Positions 24,861 through 34,198 are shown, counted from the stretch's first letter. The stretch: DNA of 40,564 nt from CAZEQK01 sp964514395 (GCA_964514395.1 CAZEQK010000030.1:1-40564); one strand, 5' to 3'. Notes: generated by a model not told the origin, from the sequence alone. Numbers and translations are program-made.

Positions 24861-27800
24861 ATGTACCTTAAAAGAGTAGAACTAGCTGGGTTCAAATCCT
24901 TTGCTGATAAAACAGAATTTGAGTTTGTTCCTGGAATAACAGCAGTAGTGGGCCCTAACGGAAGCGGAAAGAGTAATATTACTGATGCCATTCGCTGGGT
25001 TCTAGGTGAACAAAGTGCCAAGAGCTTGCGTGGAGCGAAAATGGAAGATATCATTTTTGCTGGTAGTGATTCAAGAAAACCTGTAAACTTTGCTGAGGTT
25101 TCCTTAACCTTAAATAATGAAGATCATTCTTTGGAAATAGAATATTCTGAGGTAACGATTACCAGACGTTTATTTCGATCTGGTGAAAGTGAATATTACA
25201 TAAATAATCAAGCTTGCAGATTGAGGGATATTAATGAGCTATTAATGGATACAGGTTTAGGAAAAGAAGCTTATTCTATAATTGGACAAGGAAAAATAGA
25301 TGAGATATTAAGCTCTAAGCCTGAGGATAGAAGAGGTATTTTTGAAGAGGCAGCAGGTATTGTTAAATTTAAGACGAGAAAAAAAGAAGCAAAGAAAAAG
25401 CTAGAGGATACAGAGCAAAATTTAATACGTATTAGTGATTTAATTTCTGAGCTTGAGGTTCAGATTAACCCTCTAGAGAAACAAGCAGTGATTGCAAAAA
25501 AATATAGAGAATACGCAAATAAGCTAAAGGAACTAAATATTCAAATATATGTACATGATATTGAAGATTCATATCAGGACTGGCAAGAAACAAATGGACA
25601 TAAAAAGGAATTGACTAATAAGCAAGTTGAATTAGGCTCAGAGGTCAATCAAATTGACGCAACCATCGAAAAAAAACGTTGGTTTGTTAATCAATTAGAA
25701 AAGGAATTAGAGGAGCTAAATAAAGAGCTTGTAACCTTAAGTGAACAGGTAGAACAGGCGGAAGGTAAGAAGGAAGTACTTAAAGAAAGAGAAAAAAACC
25801 AACAAACAAATAAATCTCAAACGCTTCAATCGATTGATAGAATATTAAGCAAAAAGGCTGATGTAATCTCCCAAATAGATAATGAAAAAGATAAATTAAA
25901 AGAAATAGATGCGAAAATAAATGATATTTCAGAGCAGCTAACCAGAGAAGAAAATGCATTAAATCAGTTAATGATTGATCATACTTCTGAAATCGAAAAA
26001 TTTAAAGCAGAATACTTCGATTGTATGAACGATATGGCAACCCTTCGAAATGAAATTAGGCACACTACTTCTGCAAAAGAATCTCTTATTTACCGAATGG
26101 ATAAATTAAAATTAGAATTAACTGGAATAGAAGAGAAAAAAATAGCCCTAGCTGATAAGAAGCATGGCTTAGAGAATTCATTAAATCAAGTCGCCAGCCA
26201 GATTGAAGATATCATGGAAGAATTTAATCAAAATGTTTTGGCTGAAAAGGATTGGCTTAATACAAAAGAACAGATCCAAACGGAAATTAACCATCAACGT
26301 CAGAGCTTAAATACGTTATTTTCTAGGCATGAGGTTTTATCTGAAATGCAGTCTGATTTTTCTGGTTTTCATCAGGGAGTTAAGGAAATACTTAAGCTGA
26401 GAGAATCGAGTAAAATATCAGGTATTCATGGCGCAGTTGCTGAATTAATTAATGTTCCAAAAAAGTTTGAAATTGCTATTGAAATAGCTTTAGGTAGCTC
26501 ATTACAATACATTGTGGTTGAACGAGAAAGCGTTGGTAGAGATGCAATTGCTTTTTTAAAAGAAAAAAGACTAGGGCGTGCTACATTTTTGCCACTAGAT
26601 ATAGTAAAAGGAAAAACACTAAATGAATACGATTTAAATAAAATAACTGGTGTAGAAGGATATATAGGACCAGCAGTTCAATTAGTAAACACTGAATCAA
26701 AGTATACTTCTATCATTGCCTCACTACTTGGTAATATGATTGTAGTAACTGATTTAAAGGTTGCAAATAAAATTGCCAGGATATTGGGTTATAGCAAGCG
26801 AATTGTTACATTGGACGGAGATATTGTGAATCCTGGCGGTTCGATGACTGGTGGAAGCACAAATAAAAAGAACATTGGCTTATTAGGAAGACAGAGAGAA
26901 CTAGAAGAATTAGCTGAAAAGATCACATTACAGAAACACATGGTATCGAATAAGCAAATTGAACTTCAGAAAATCGAAGCTAATTTACAAAAAATAAAAA
27001 CAAAACTAGATGAACTTCGTTCCCATGGTGAAGAAAAAAGATTAAAAGAGCAGGAGCTAATGGGAAATATACAGCAGTTAGAATATGAATACAAAAATAT
27101 TGAAGATCGATTTACCACGCTTGACCAAGAGATTAAGCAATTAAACCTTGAGTTTAAGGATCTTGTGTCTAAGGAAAAGGAATTGACGGAAGCATTATCT
27201 AATAAGCAAATAGTAGAAAAAGAGCTTCAAGAAAAAATTACTTATAGAGAGTCAATAAGAAAGCAAGACGAATCTGTGAAGCAAAAGATGGCTCAAACCA
27301 TTACTGATTTGAAGATACTTCTCGCTCGAACTGAGCAGGAAAAAGATGGTAGCATAGCATTTATTGAGCGATTAACCTCTGAATTAACTGAAATAGTAAG
27401 TACAATAGAACAGCATCAGCAGGTGTTAATTGAGTTGGATCACGATATGTCAACACAATTAAAGAACCAAGAATCCATTTCTCAAGCGATTGATGAATTA
27501 AGGTTTAAAAAGGATAAAATGCAGAAAGAAATAGAAGAGAAAAGATTACTACGTTCTAAGAGAGTGCAAGAAATTGATACAGAATATTCTGATTCAAAGG
27601 AATTAAGGAAGACATTAAAAACCGTAGAGTCAGGTCTGCATCAATATGAAGTAAAGCTAAGCAGGTTGGATGTAGAGCTAGAAAATTTATTAAAAAAGCT
27701 TGCGGAAGAATATGAAATGAGCTATGAATGGGCAAAGCAAAATATCGATGTTGTAGAGAATATCGATAATGCGAAAAGTGAGGTAAAAGAGCTTAAGATA

Positions 27801-28433
27801 AATATTCAACAGCTAGGCGATGTTAATTTAGGAGCGATTGAAGAGTATGATCGCGTATCAGAAAGGTTTAAGTTTTTAAGTGCTCAGAAGGAAGACTTAG
27901 TACAAGCAAAGGAAACATTGTATCAGGTAATACAAGAAGTAGACGAGGAAATGAGTATTCGTTTTGCAGAAAGCTTTGAAGCGATTCGCGAACAATTCCA
28001 AACCGTATTTACCATGCTCTTTGGTGGTGGTCGTGCCGATTTAATTCTAACAGATGTGGATAATATTTTGGATACAGGAATAGAAATAGTAGCACAGCCT
28101 CCAGGTAAAAAGCTTCAAAATTTAGCTCTTTTATCTGGTGGAGAAAAAGCGTTAACTGCAATCACGTTATTATTTGCAATATTAAGAGTGAAGCCTGTGC
28201 CTTTCTGTGTATTAGATGAAGTCGAAGCAGCATTAGATGAAGCGAATGTATCAAGATTTGCAGAGTATTTAAGAGAATTTTGTGAACAAACCCAATTTAT
28301 TGTAGTCACCCATAGAAAAGGTACGATGGAAGGCTCTGATGTACTTTATGGGGTCACCATGCAGGAATCTGGTGTATCTAGATTAGTCTCTGTTAAATTA
28401 GAGGAAAAAGAAGAAACGATAAAATTGGCTTAA
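24861..28433 (+). CDS. smc: Chromosome segregation protein SMC
   Basis: SMC condensin ATPase that organises and compacts the nucleoid with ScpA and ScpB. MYLKRVELAGFKSFADKTEF begins the head. Walker A is GPNGSGKSNITDAI (about 32-45), then two long coiled-coil arms surround a hinge with GDIVNPGGSMTGGS (about 652-665). The C-terminal head has LLSGGEKALTA (signature, about 1092-1102) and Walker B FCVLDEVEAALDEAN. 1190 residues, typical. RBS GAGGAGAGG before ATG 24861. ftsY starts 16 bases after the stop, as in Bacillus. An extended -10-like TGATAAAAT lies near 24817. Confidence 0.97.
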   Translation: MYLKRVELAGFKSFADKTEFEFVPGITAVVGPNGSGKSNITDAIRWVLGEQSAKSLRGAKMEDIIFAGSDSRKPVNFAEVSLTLNNEDHSLEIEYSEVTITRRLFRSGESEYYINNQACRLRDINELLMDTGLGKEAYSIIGQGKIDEILSSKPEDRRGIFEEAAGIVKFKTRKKEAKKKLEDTEQNLIRISDLISELEVQINPLEKQAVIAKKYREYANKLKELNIQIYVHDIEDSYQDWQETNGHKKELTNKQVELGSEVNQIDATIEKKRWFVNQLEKELEELNKELVTLSEQVEQAEGKKEVLKEREKNQQTNKSQTLQSIDRILSKKADVISQIDNEKDKLKEIDAKINDISEQLTREENALNQLMIDHTSEIEKFKAEYFDCMNDMATLRNEIRHTTSAKESLIYRMDKLKLELTGIEEKKIALADKKHGLENSLNQVASQIEDIMEEFNQNVLAEKDWLNTKEQIQTEINHQRQSLNTLFSRHEVLSEMQSDFSGFHQGVKEILKLRESSKISGIHGAVAELINVPKKFEIAIEIALGSSLQYIVVERESVGRDAIAFLKEKRLGRATFLPLDIVKGKTLNEYDLNKITGVEGYIGPAVQLVNTESKYTSIIASLLGNMIVVTDLKVANKIARILGYSKRIVTLDGDIVNPGGSMTGGSTNKKNIGLLGRQRELEELAEKITLQKHMVSNKQIELQKIEANLQKIKTKLDELRSHGEEKRLKEQELMGNIQQLEYEYKNIEDRFTTLDQEIKQLNLEFKDLVSKEKELTEALSNKQIVEKELQEKITYRESIRKQDESVKQKMAQTITDLKILLARTEQEKDGSIAFIERLTSELTEIVSTIEQHQQVLIELDHDMSTQLKNQESISQAIDELRFKKDKMQKEIEEKRLLRSKRVQEIDTEYSDSKELRKTLKTVESGLHQYEVKLSRLDVELENLLKKLAEEYEMSYEWAKQNIDVVENIDNAKSEVKELKINIQQLGDVNLGAIEEYDRVSERFKFLSAQKEDLVQAKETLYQVIQEVDEEMSIRFAESFEAIREQFQTVFTMLFGGGRADLILTDVDNILDTGIEIVAQPPGKKLQNLALLSGGEKALTAITLLFAILRVKPVPFCVLDEVEAALDEANVSRFAEYLREFCEQTQFIVVTHRKGTMEGSDVLYGVTMQESGVSRLVSVKLEEKEETIKLA

Positions 28434-28449
28434 TAATTAGGAGGTAACC

Positions 28450-29436
28450 ATGGGTTTTTTCAAAAAATTAAGAGAGAATATTTCCAATAAAACGGAAGAA
28501 GCAACAAGTAAATTCAAAGATGGTTTAGCGAAAACAAGAAACTCCTTTATTGGTAAAATAGAAGATTTAATGTTTAGGCGTAAAAGAATTGATGATGAAT
28601 TTTATGAGGAATTAGAAGAAATTTTAATTGGTGCTGATGTAGGCGTTCATACCGTATTAGATTTAATAGATGAATTAAGAGATGAAGTAAGAGAGAAGAA
28701 AATTGAACAAGCATTGGAGCTAAAACCAATATTAAGTGAGAAAATAATTAAACTGCTACAAGATAATAGCGATGAGAATGCACTAAATATTAATCAAAAC
28801 GGTCTTAACATCATATTGATGGTTGGCGTAAATGGAGTTGGAAAAACGACAACGATTGGTAAATTGGCTCATCGATTAAAGGGAGAAGGGAAAAAAGTGA
28901 TGTTAGCGGCTGCAGATACATTTCGTGCTGGTGCAATTGAACAGCTTGAGGTGTGGGGTGAACGTTCAGAAGTAGAAGTGATCAAGCATCAAGCTGGTTC
29001 TGATCCTGCCGCAGTCATATTTGATGCCATACAGTCAGCGAATTCAAAAAATGTTGATGTATTGATTTGTGATACCGCAGGTAGACTTCATAATAAAGTA
29101 AATTTGATGCAGGAGCTAAATAAAATTTTTAGAGTAATAAAAAGAGAAGTACCAGACGCACCACATGAAGTATTATTGGTGTTAGATGCTACAACTGGCC
29201 AAAATGCATTACAACAAGCCAAACTATTTAAGGAATCAACAGGTGTGACTGGTATTGTCCTTTCAAAATTAGATGGAACCGCTAAGGGCGGTATTGTTAT
29301 TGCAATAAGAAATGAACTTGATTTACCTGTTAAACTTGTTGGATTAGGGGAAAAAATAAACGATTTACAAATATTTGACGCTGAACAATTTGTCAATGCC
29401 CTTTTTGCACAGGGTTTTCTTCAAGAAGAATTTTAG
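28450..29436 (+). CDS. ftsY: Signal recognition particle receptor FtsY
   Basis: SRP-receptor GTPase that docks ribosome-SRP complexes at the membrane. The short basic N-terminus (no long acidic A domain) leads into the NG domain: P-loop GVNGVGKTTTIGKLA (126-140), AADTFRAGAIEQL, DTAGRLHNK, TKLDGTAKGG and GLGEKINDLQ. 328 residues. RBS AGGAGGTAAC before ATG 28450. It works with Ffh, encoded two genes downstream. Confidence 0.96.
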   Translation: MGFFKKLRENISNKTEEATSKFKDGLAKTRNSFIGKIEDLMFRRKRIDDEFYEELEEILIGADVGVHTVLDLIDELRDEVREKKIEQALELKPILSEKIIKLLQDNSDENALNINQNGLNIILMVGVNGVGKTTTIGKLAHRLKGEGKKVMLAAADTFRAGAIEQLEVWGERSEVEVIKHQAGSDPAAVIFDAIQSANSKNVDVLICDTAGRLHNKVNLMQELNKIFRVIKREVPDAPHEVLLVLDATTGQNALQQAKLFKESTGVTGIVLSKLDGTAKGGIVIAIRNELDLPVKLVGLGEKINDLQIFDAEQFVNALFAQGFLQEEF

Positions 29437-29452
29437 TGACAATATAAAAAGC

Positions 29453-29481
29453 TTGACAATGAATATTAAAATAGTTATTAT
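29453..29481 (+). promoter_or_regulatory. Sigma-A promoter for ylxM-ffh
   Basis: TTGACA (29453-29458), 17-base spacer, TATTAT (29476-29481). A consensus -35 directly after ftsY suggests an internal promoter for the SRP genes. Confidence 0.78.
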
Positions 29482-29488
29482 AATAACT

Positions 29489-29510
29489 TGTAAAGAGATT
29501 CTTCTTTACA
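29489..29510 (+). promoter_or_regulatory. 5'-terminal hairpin in the ylxM leader
   Basis: TGTAAAGA (29489-29496), loop of 6, TCTTTACA (29503-29510): 8 perfect pairs. It starts about where transcription should begin and ends 4 bases before the RBS, so it may stabilise the mRNA or modulate initiation. Confidence 0.55.
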
Positions 29511-29528
29511 GCTAGGTGGTGTTCATCA

Positions 29529-29864
29529 TTGCTAGAAAAAACCACAAGGTTTGTACAATTGTATGATTTTTACGCTGACCTATTAACAGAAAAACAAAAG
29601 CAGTTTGCAGAATTATATTTTCATGATGATCTATCATTAGGAGAGATTGCTGAAGAATTTAGAATAAGTAGGCAGGCAGTGTATGAGCATATCAAAAGAT
29701 CTGAGATTTTATTAGAGGAATATGAGAGAAAGCTACAACTCTATAGTAAGTTTGAGCAAAGAAACAATGTATTTATTGATATGGAAGCTATAATAAAAAG
29801 TAATCAAAGTGAAGCATACGAAACATTAATGGAAAAAATAGCGCTATTAAGGCGTATAGAATAG
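29529..29864 (+). CDS. ylxM: YlxM family DNA-binding SRP-associated protein (UPF0122)
   Basis: A 111-residue helical protein with a sigma-70 region 4-like helix-turn-helix: LTEKQKQFAELYFHDDLSLGEIAEEF, then RISRQAVYEHIKRSE. In Streptococcus, YlxM binds SRP components and affects GTPase activity; in most Bacillota it precedes ffh, as here (12 bases). The start is TTG 29529 behind AGGTGGTG. The HTH suggests a regulatory role, possibly on this operon, which is not demonstrated. Confidence 0.9.
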   Translation: MLEKTTRFVQLYDFYADLLTEKQKQFAELYFHDDLSLGEIAEEFRISRQAVYEHIKRSEILLEEYERKLQLYSKFEQRNNVFIDMEAIIKSNQSEAYETLMEKIALLRRIE

Positions 29865-29876
29865 GAGGCGGTCAGA

Positions 29877-31217
29877 ATGGTATTTGAAGGATTAACTGGC
29901 CGACTGCAAGAAACCTTTAACAAGCTAAGAGGGAAAGGAAGAGTATCTGAGGAAGATGTAAATAATGCAATGCGTGAGGTTCGCTTAGCTTTATTAGAAT
30001 CAGATGTTAACTTTAGAGTTGTTAAGGATTTTATATCCCGAGTAAAAGAACGGGCTGTTGGCCAAGAAGTACTAAAAAGTCTTACCCCCGGTCAGCAAGT
30101 AATTAAAGTGGTAAATGAAGAGCTTACTACCCTTATGGGAGGTACTCAAAGCAAGTTACTTCTAGCTTCAAAGCCTCCAACGATTATCATGATGGTAGGA
30201 TTACAGGGTGCAGGTAAAACAACCCACACTGGAAAGCTAGCAAAGCACCTGCTGAAACAAAATAAACAGCCATTATTAGTTGCAGCTGATATTTATCGAC
30301 CAGCTGCAATCAAACAGTTGCAAGTATTAGGTGAACAATTAGATCTTCCTGTATTTAGTATGGGAGATGAGGTTTCCCCTGTTAAAATAGCAAAGAAAAG
30401 TATCGAATATGCAAAAGAAGAGCATCGAGATGTCGTTTTAATTGATACAGCTGGAAGATTGCATATAGATAATGAATTGATGGATGAGCTTATTAAAATC
30501 AAGGAAAATGTTGACCCTACTGAAATATTGCTTGTTGTTGATGCTATGACTGGTCAAGATGCTGTTAACGTGGCCCAAAGCTTTAATGAAAACCTAGGCT
30601 TAACAGGAGTCATATTGACAAAGTTAGACGGAGATACACGAGGTGGAGCAGCCATTTCCGTAAAAGCAGTAACTGGTTGTCCCATTAAATTTGTCGGTAT
30701 GGGGGAAAAATTAGATTTGCTTGAACCTTTTTATCCAGATCGTATGGCATCAAGAATATTGGGAATGGGCGATGTCCTGACCCTTATTGAAAAAGCACAA
30801 GCCAATGTGGATGAGGAGAAGGCAAGAGAACTAGAAAGAAAAATAAGAAAAGCAGAATTTTCCTTTGAAGATTTTCTTGATCAGCTAGATCAGCTTAAAA
30901 AAATGGGTCCCCTTGAAGATGTATTAGGCATGCTACCTGGGATGGGGAAAGTAAAGGGACTCAAGGATTTAAAAGTGGATGATAAACAAGTAGATCGTGT
31001 TGAAGCAATTGTTCGATCAATGACCAAGGAAGAGAAAGCACATCCTGAAATATTAAATGCGAATAGAAGGCGTCGTATCGCTAATGGTAGTGGTACATCT
31101 ATCCAAGATGTTAACCGTCTTTTAAAACAGTTTGAGGATATGAAAAAAATGATGAAACAATTTTCAGGTATGGGCAAAAAAGGGAAAAAAGGAAAAGGAT
31201 TTAAGTTTCCTTTCTAA
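29877..31217 (+). CDS. ffh: Signal recognition particle protein Ffh
   Basis: SRP54 GTPase that binds signal sequences as they leave the ribosome. N domain, then P-loop GLQGAGKTTHTGKLA (108-122), DTAGRLHID, TKLDGDTRGG and GMGEKLD. The C-terminal M domain is Met-rich (KKMMKQFSGMGKKGKKG) for signal-peptide and 4.5S RNA binding. 446 residues. A His follows the GKTT core where Thr or Ser is more usual. RBS AGGAGGCG before ATG 29877. The SRP RNA gene is not in this window. Confidence 0.97.
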   Translation: MVFEGLTGRLQETFNKLRGKGRVSEEDVNNAMREVRLALLESDVNFRVVKDFISRVKERAVGQEVLKSLTPGQQVIKVVNEELTTLMGGTQSKLLLASKPPTIIMMVGLQGAGKTTHTGKLAKHLLKQNKQPLLVAADIYRPAAIKQLQVLGEQLDLPVFSMGDEVSPVKIAKKSIEYAKEEHRDVVLIDTAGRLHIDNELMDELIKIKENVDPTEILLVVDAMTGQDAVNVAQSFNENLGLTGVILTKLDGDTRGGAAISVKAVTGCPIKFVGMGEKLDLLEPFYPDRMASRILGMGDVLTLIEKAQANVDEEKARELERKIRKAEFSFEDFLDQLDQLKKMGPLEDVLGMLPGMGKVKGLKDLKVDDKQVDRVEAIVRSMTKEEKAHPEILNANRRRRIANGSGTSIQDVNRLLKQFEDMKKMMKQFSGMGKKGKKGKGFKFPF

Positions 31218-31297
31218 ATGATTAACAATTTTGGACTGTATCTGAAACTAATTATTATATTTGAATTTCATGTTAATTTTTTAAAGGAGGTGACCAC

Positions 31298-31570
31298 ATG
31301 GCAGTTCGTATTCGTTTGAAGCGTATGGGAGCAAAGAAATCCCCATTTTATCGTGTAGTAGTTGCTGATTCACGTTCTCCTCGTGATGGACGTTTTATTG
31401 AGGAAATTGGCACTTATAATCCATTAACTCAACCCGCAGAAGTAAACATCAATGAAGAGAAAGCATTAAACTGGTTACAGACAGGTGCAAAACCTTCTGA
31501 TACAGTTCGTAATTTATTTAGCAATGCTGGAATCATGAAAAAATTTCATGAGCAAAAGGAAGGTAAATAA
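31298..31570 (+). CDS. rpsP: 30S ribosomal protein S16
   Basis: Small-subunit protein of 90 residues: MAVRIRLKRMGAKKSPFYRVVVADSR-type N-terminus with PRDGRFIEEIGTYNP. RBS AAAGGAGGTGA is very strong. The order ffh-rpsP-khpA-ylqD-rimM-trmD-rplS is the standard Bacillus arrangement linking targeting and ribosome maturation. Confidence 0.97.
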   Translation: MAVRIRLKRMGAKKSPFYRVVVADSRSPRDGRFIEEIGTYNPLTQPAEVNINEEKALNWLQTGAKPSDTVRNLFSNAGIMKKFHEQKEGK

Positions 31571-31689
31571 TCAAGAAAAGTAATGGCTTAATCTATTACA
31601 AACTGTCTTCATAAGAATATCCTCTGTAAGCTAAGTATGATTATAGATTATGCTTAGGAAAGTATGATGAATTGGAGGTATTACTGATT

Positions 31690-31917
31690 ATGAAAGAATT
31701 AGTAGAGGTGCTATCAAAAGCACTTGTAGATCGCCCCGAAGATGTTCAAATAAATGAAATTGTTAGGGATCGATCCATTATATATGAGTTAACAGTTCAT
31801 CCAGATGACATGGGTAAGATAATAGGTAAGCAAGGAAGAATTGCAAAGGCAATAAGAACTGTGGTTAACGCTGCAGCAGTGAAAGAAAATAAACGTATTA
31901 TCATTGATATCATTTAA
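31690..31917 (+). CDS. khpA: KH-domain RNA-binding protein KhpA
   Basis: A 75-residue single KH domain with GKIIGKQGRIAKAIRTVV as the GxxG RNA-binding loop. KhpA pairs with KhpB/Jag to bind many RNAs and influences cell division and elongation in Gram-positives. ATG 31690 is preferred; it follows TTGGAGG with a long 12-base gap. An upstream in-frame ATG at 31672 overlaps that RBS. The 119-base gap after rpsP contains a CTAAGTAT/ATGCTTAG hairpin. Confidence 0.9.
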   Translation: MKELVEVLSKALVDRPEDVQINEIVRDRSIIYELTVHPDDMGKIIGKQGRIAKAIRTVVNAAAVKENKRIIIDII

Positions 31918-31943
31918 AAGTGGAGGATAGCCTCCGCTTTTTT
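31916..31943 (+). terminator. Intrinsic terminator after khpA
   Basis: AAAAGTGGAGG (31916-31926), loop ATAG, CCTCCGCTTTTTT. The T/G wobble is the only imperfection. It overlaps the khpA stop codon and may reduce read-through into ylqD. Confidence 0.85.
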
Positions 31944-32008
31944 CATATGATATGAGCTATTCAATCAAATTTTCTAGGATGAGTTTAGATTATTTTATGG
32001 AGGTAATG

Positions 32009-32419
32009 ATGAAGATAATAGTACCTATTCCTATTAAGATGGTTATCACTGACGATTCAAAGGAAAAACTGCTAAAAGAATATAAAGACTCCATACATCA
32101 ATTGAAAATTGAATTAGAACAGCTTCAATTTCAACAGAAAAAATTAATCATTGAAGCACAAAAAAAAGGAAGCGAAGCTGTACGTATTGTTCAGGATAGA
32201 ATAGGCTATGAGCATCAAAAAAGAAAAGAAAAAATAGAGCGATTAGTACATCAAATTGAACAGGTGAGTAGCTTATCAGATGGAGATGAAATCCTGCACA
32301 GTACTGTTGATTCTGAAATTGAAATAAATATTGGTGACTCTTGGGATGATATTATGAATCATAAGGAAATCATAATAACGGATGGTAAGATTGTTGATAT
32401 TAGAAAGGGTGGCAGGTAG
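32009..32419 (+). CDS. ylqD: YlqD family protein
   Basis: A 136-residue protein of unknown function, conserved between khpA and rimM in Bacillales. It has a beta-like N-terminus (MKIIVPIPIKMVIT), a long coiled coil at about residues 20-90 (LKIELEQLQFQQKKLIIEAQKKG...), and a small beta-rich tail ending DGKIVDIRKGGR. ATG 32009 follows ATGGAGG; the frame is open further upstream without an RBS. Its last base is shared with the rimM GTG (TAGTG). Confidence 0.82.
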   Translation: MKIIVPIPIKMVITDDSKEKLLKEYKDSIHQLKIELEQLQFQQKKLIIEAQKKGSEAVRIVQDRIGYEHQKRKEKIERLVHQIEQVSSLSDGDEILHSTVDSEIEINIGDSWDDIMNHKEIIITDGKIVDIRKGGR

Positions 32420-32949
32420 TGGATTCAGATTTTGTTAAAGTGGGGAAGATTGTAAATACCTTTGGTATTAAAGGTGAATTAAAAATATATTTATCGACCG
32501 ATTTTCCAGAGGATAGATTTCAAAAAGGAAAAATATTATTTATTGGAAAAGAAAGCCTACCGAACGAAATCGAAGTTGAAGTGGAATCCTCCAAACCTTT
32601 TAAAAATTTATATCTACTGAAGTTTAAAAATTATAGTAATATAAATGATGTTGAGAAATATAAAAATTACTATCTATGGATCACAAAGGATATGCAAGGG
32701 GATTTGGAAGAAGGAGAGTTTTATTATCATCAAATCATCGGATGTAGGGTGATAACTGTTCAAGGAAAAGAGATAGGTATCATTAAGGAAATAATATCTA
32801 CTGGCGCTAATGATGTATGGGTTGTGAAGGCTCATGACATGAATAAAAAAGATATTTTGATACCATATATTGAATCAGTAGTTAAAGAGATTAATATAGA
32901 GGAACAAAAGGTAATTATTGAAGAGATGGAAGGTCTATTAAGTGAATAG
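32419..32949 (+). CDS. rimM: Ribosome maturation factor RimM
   Basis: Assists 30S head assembly by binding S19. N-terminal barrel: VKVGKIVNTFGIKGELKI; C-terminal PRC-barrel: EEGEFYYHQIIGCRVIT ... ANDVWVVKA ... ILIPYI. 176 residues. The start is GTG 32419, one base inside the ylqD stop codon, behind AAAGGGTGG. Paired with trmD, as almost everywhere. Confidence 0.94.
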   Translation: MDSDFVKVGKIVNTFGIKGELKIYLSTDFPEDRFQKGKILFIGKESLPNEIEVEVESSKPFKNLYLLKFKNYSNINDVEKYKNYYLWITKDMQGDLEEGEFYYHQIIGCRVITVQGKEIGIIKEIISTGANDVWVVKAHDMNKKDILIPYIESVVKEINIEEQKVIIEEMEGLLSE

Positions 32950-32958
32950 GTGATAAGG

Positions 32959-33684
32959 ATGAAAATTGATATTTTAACTTTATTTCCCGAAATGTTTACG
33001 GGTGTTTTTGAAACCAGTATAATAAAAAAGGCTCAAGAAAAAGATGCTGTACATCTTGGCTTGGTAAATTTTCGTGATTTCGCAAATAATAAACATCATA
33101 TAGTGGATGATTATCCTTATGGTGGCGGAGATGGTATGGTATTAAAGCCAGAGCCGATGTTTGAAGCGGTGGAATCTATTACCAGTTATCAAAAAGCGAG
33201 GATCATCATGATGACTCCTCAAGGAAAAAGATATAACCAAAAAATTGCTGAAGAATTAAAGAATGAGAAGCATCTTATTTTCTTGTGTGGACATTATGAA
33301 GGATTTGATGAAAGAATAAGAGACGAGCTAGTAACAGATGAATTGTCTATCGGTGATTATGTACTTACTGGCGGAGAATTAGCGGCAATGGTTATGATCG
33401 ATAGTATTATTCGATTGCTACCAAATGTGTTGGGAAGTAGCGAATCTGCGTTAAATGATTCTTTTAGTACAGGCCTATTAGAGTATCCACAGTATACACG
33501 ACCCGAAACATATAGAGGATTAAAGGTTCCAGATATTCTACTTTCTGGACATCATAAAAATATTGAAGCATGGCGAAGAAGAGAAGCCATAAAACGAACC
33601 TTTAAACGAAGACCTGACATGCTTGATAAATCGAAACTTAGTAAAGAAGACATAGCATATCTCCAAACCATAGAAGATGAATAA
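32959..33684 (+). CDS. trmD: tRNA (guanine(37)-N(1))-methyltransferase TrmD
   Basis: Methylates G37 of tRNAs to prevent frameshifting. SPOUT fold with trefoil-knot motifs: IDILTLFPEMF at the N-terminus, VDDYPYGGGDGMVLKPEP, LCGHYEGFDERI and LSIGDYVLTGGELA. 241 residues from ATG 32959, behind AGGTGAT; a GTG at 32950 is an unlikely alternative. Confidence 0.95.
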   Translation: MKIDILTLFPEMFTGVFETSIIKKAQEKDAVHLGLVNFRDFANNKHHIVDDYPYGGGDGMVLKPEPMFEAVESITSYQKARIIMMTPQGKRYNQKIAEELKNEKHLIFLCGHYEGFDERIRDELVTDELSIGDYVLTGGELAAMVMIDSIIRLLPNVLGSSESALNDSFSTGLLEYPQYTRPETYRGLKVPDILLSGHHKNIEAWRRREAIKRTFKRRPDMLDKSKLSKEDIAYLQTIEDE

Positions 33685-33746
33685 ATACTGCGAACTAGAT
33701 TCAAGGCTTCTATTTATTTGGATCTTTCAGATTTAGATAAAAATAA

Positions 33747-33775
33747 TTGTGTTTATCTATGTATTATGATAAAAT
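33747..33775 (+). promoter_or_regulatory. Sigma-A promoter of rplS
   Basis: TTGTGT (33747-33752), 17 bases, TAAAAT (33770-33775) with an upstream TG. The transcript should begin near 33782, at the first base of the leader helix. Confidence 0.6.
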
Positions 33776-33780
33776 ATTTT

Positions 33781-33857
33781 TTGTTGATTAAGGTGGTCCT
33801 CTAGCCGTGATATATAGGCCGGTTATGAACATCTATGCGGAAGGAGGGAATCAACAA
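33781..33857 (+). ncRNA. L19 leader, cis-regulatory RNA of rplS
   Basis: TTGTTGATT (33781-33789) is fully complementary to AATCAACAA (33849-33857), whose last A is the first base of the rplS ATG. The closed loop holds the RBS GAAGGAGGG and an inner AGCCG/CGGTT hairpin at about 33803-33824. Bacillota carry a known L19 leader at this position, thought to mediate autoregulation. The match is by location and architecture. Confidence 0.75.
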
Positions 33858-34198
33858 TGAACATAGTAGAACAAATCTCAAAGGAACAATTACGTACTGA
33901 CATTCCTGATTTTCGTCCTGGAGATACTGTGCGTGTTCACGTGAAGGTTGTTGAAGGACAACGCGAACGTATTCAGGTCTATGAAGGTGTAGTCATTAAA
34001 CGTCGTGGTTCCAAGATAAGTGAAACATACACAGTGCGAAAGGTATCTTACGGTGTTGGGGTAGAAAGAACATTCCCAATTCATTCACCAAAGATTGATA
34101 AAATTGAAGTGATGCGCCGTGGTATCGTACGTCGTGCAAAATTGTATTACTTACGTAACTTACGTGGTAAAGCAGCACGTATTAGAGAAAGAATGTAA
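33857..34198 (+). CDS. rplS: 50S ribosomal protein L19
   Basis: Large-subunit protein of 113 residues at the 30S interface. PDFRPGDTVRVHVKVVEGQRERIQVYEG near the N-terminus, RRGSKISETYTVRKVSYGVGVERTFP in the middle, and VRRAKLYYLR near the end. ATG 33857 lies 8 bases after GGAGGG. It has its own promoter and leader, so it can be regulated apart from trmD. Confidence 0.97.
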   Translation: MNIVEQISKEQLRTDIPDFRPGDTVRVHVKVVEGQRERIQVYEGVVIKRRGSKISETYTVRKVSYGVGVERTFPIHSPKIDKIEVMRRGIVRRAKLYYLRNLRGKAARIRERM

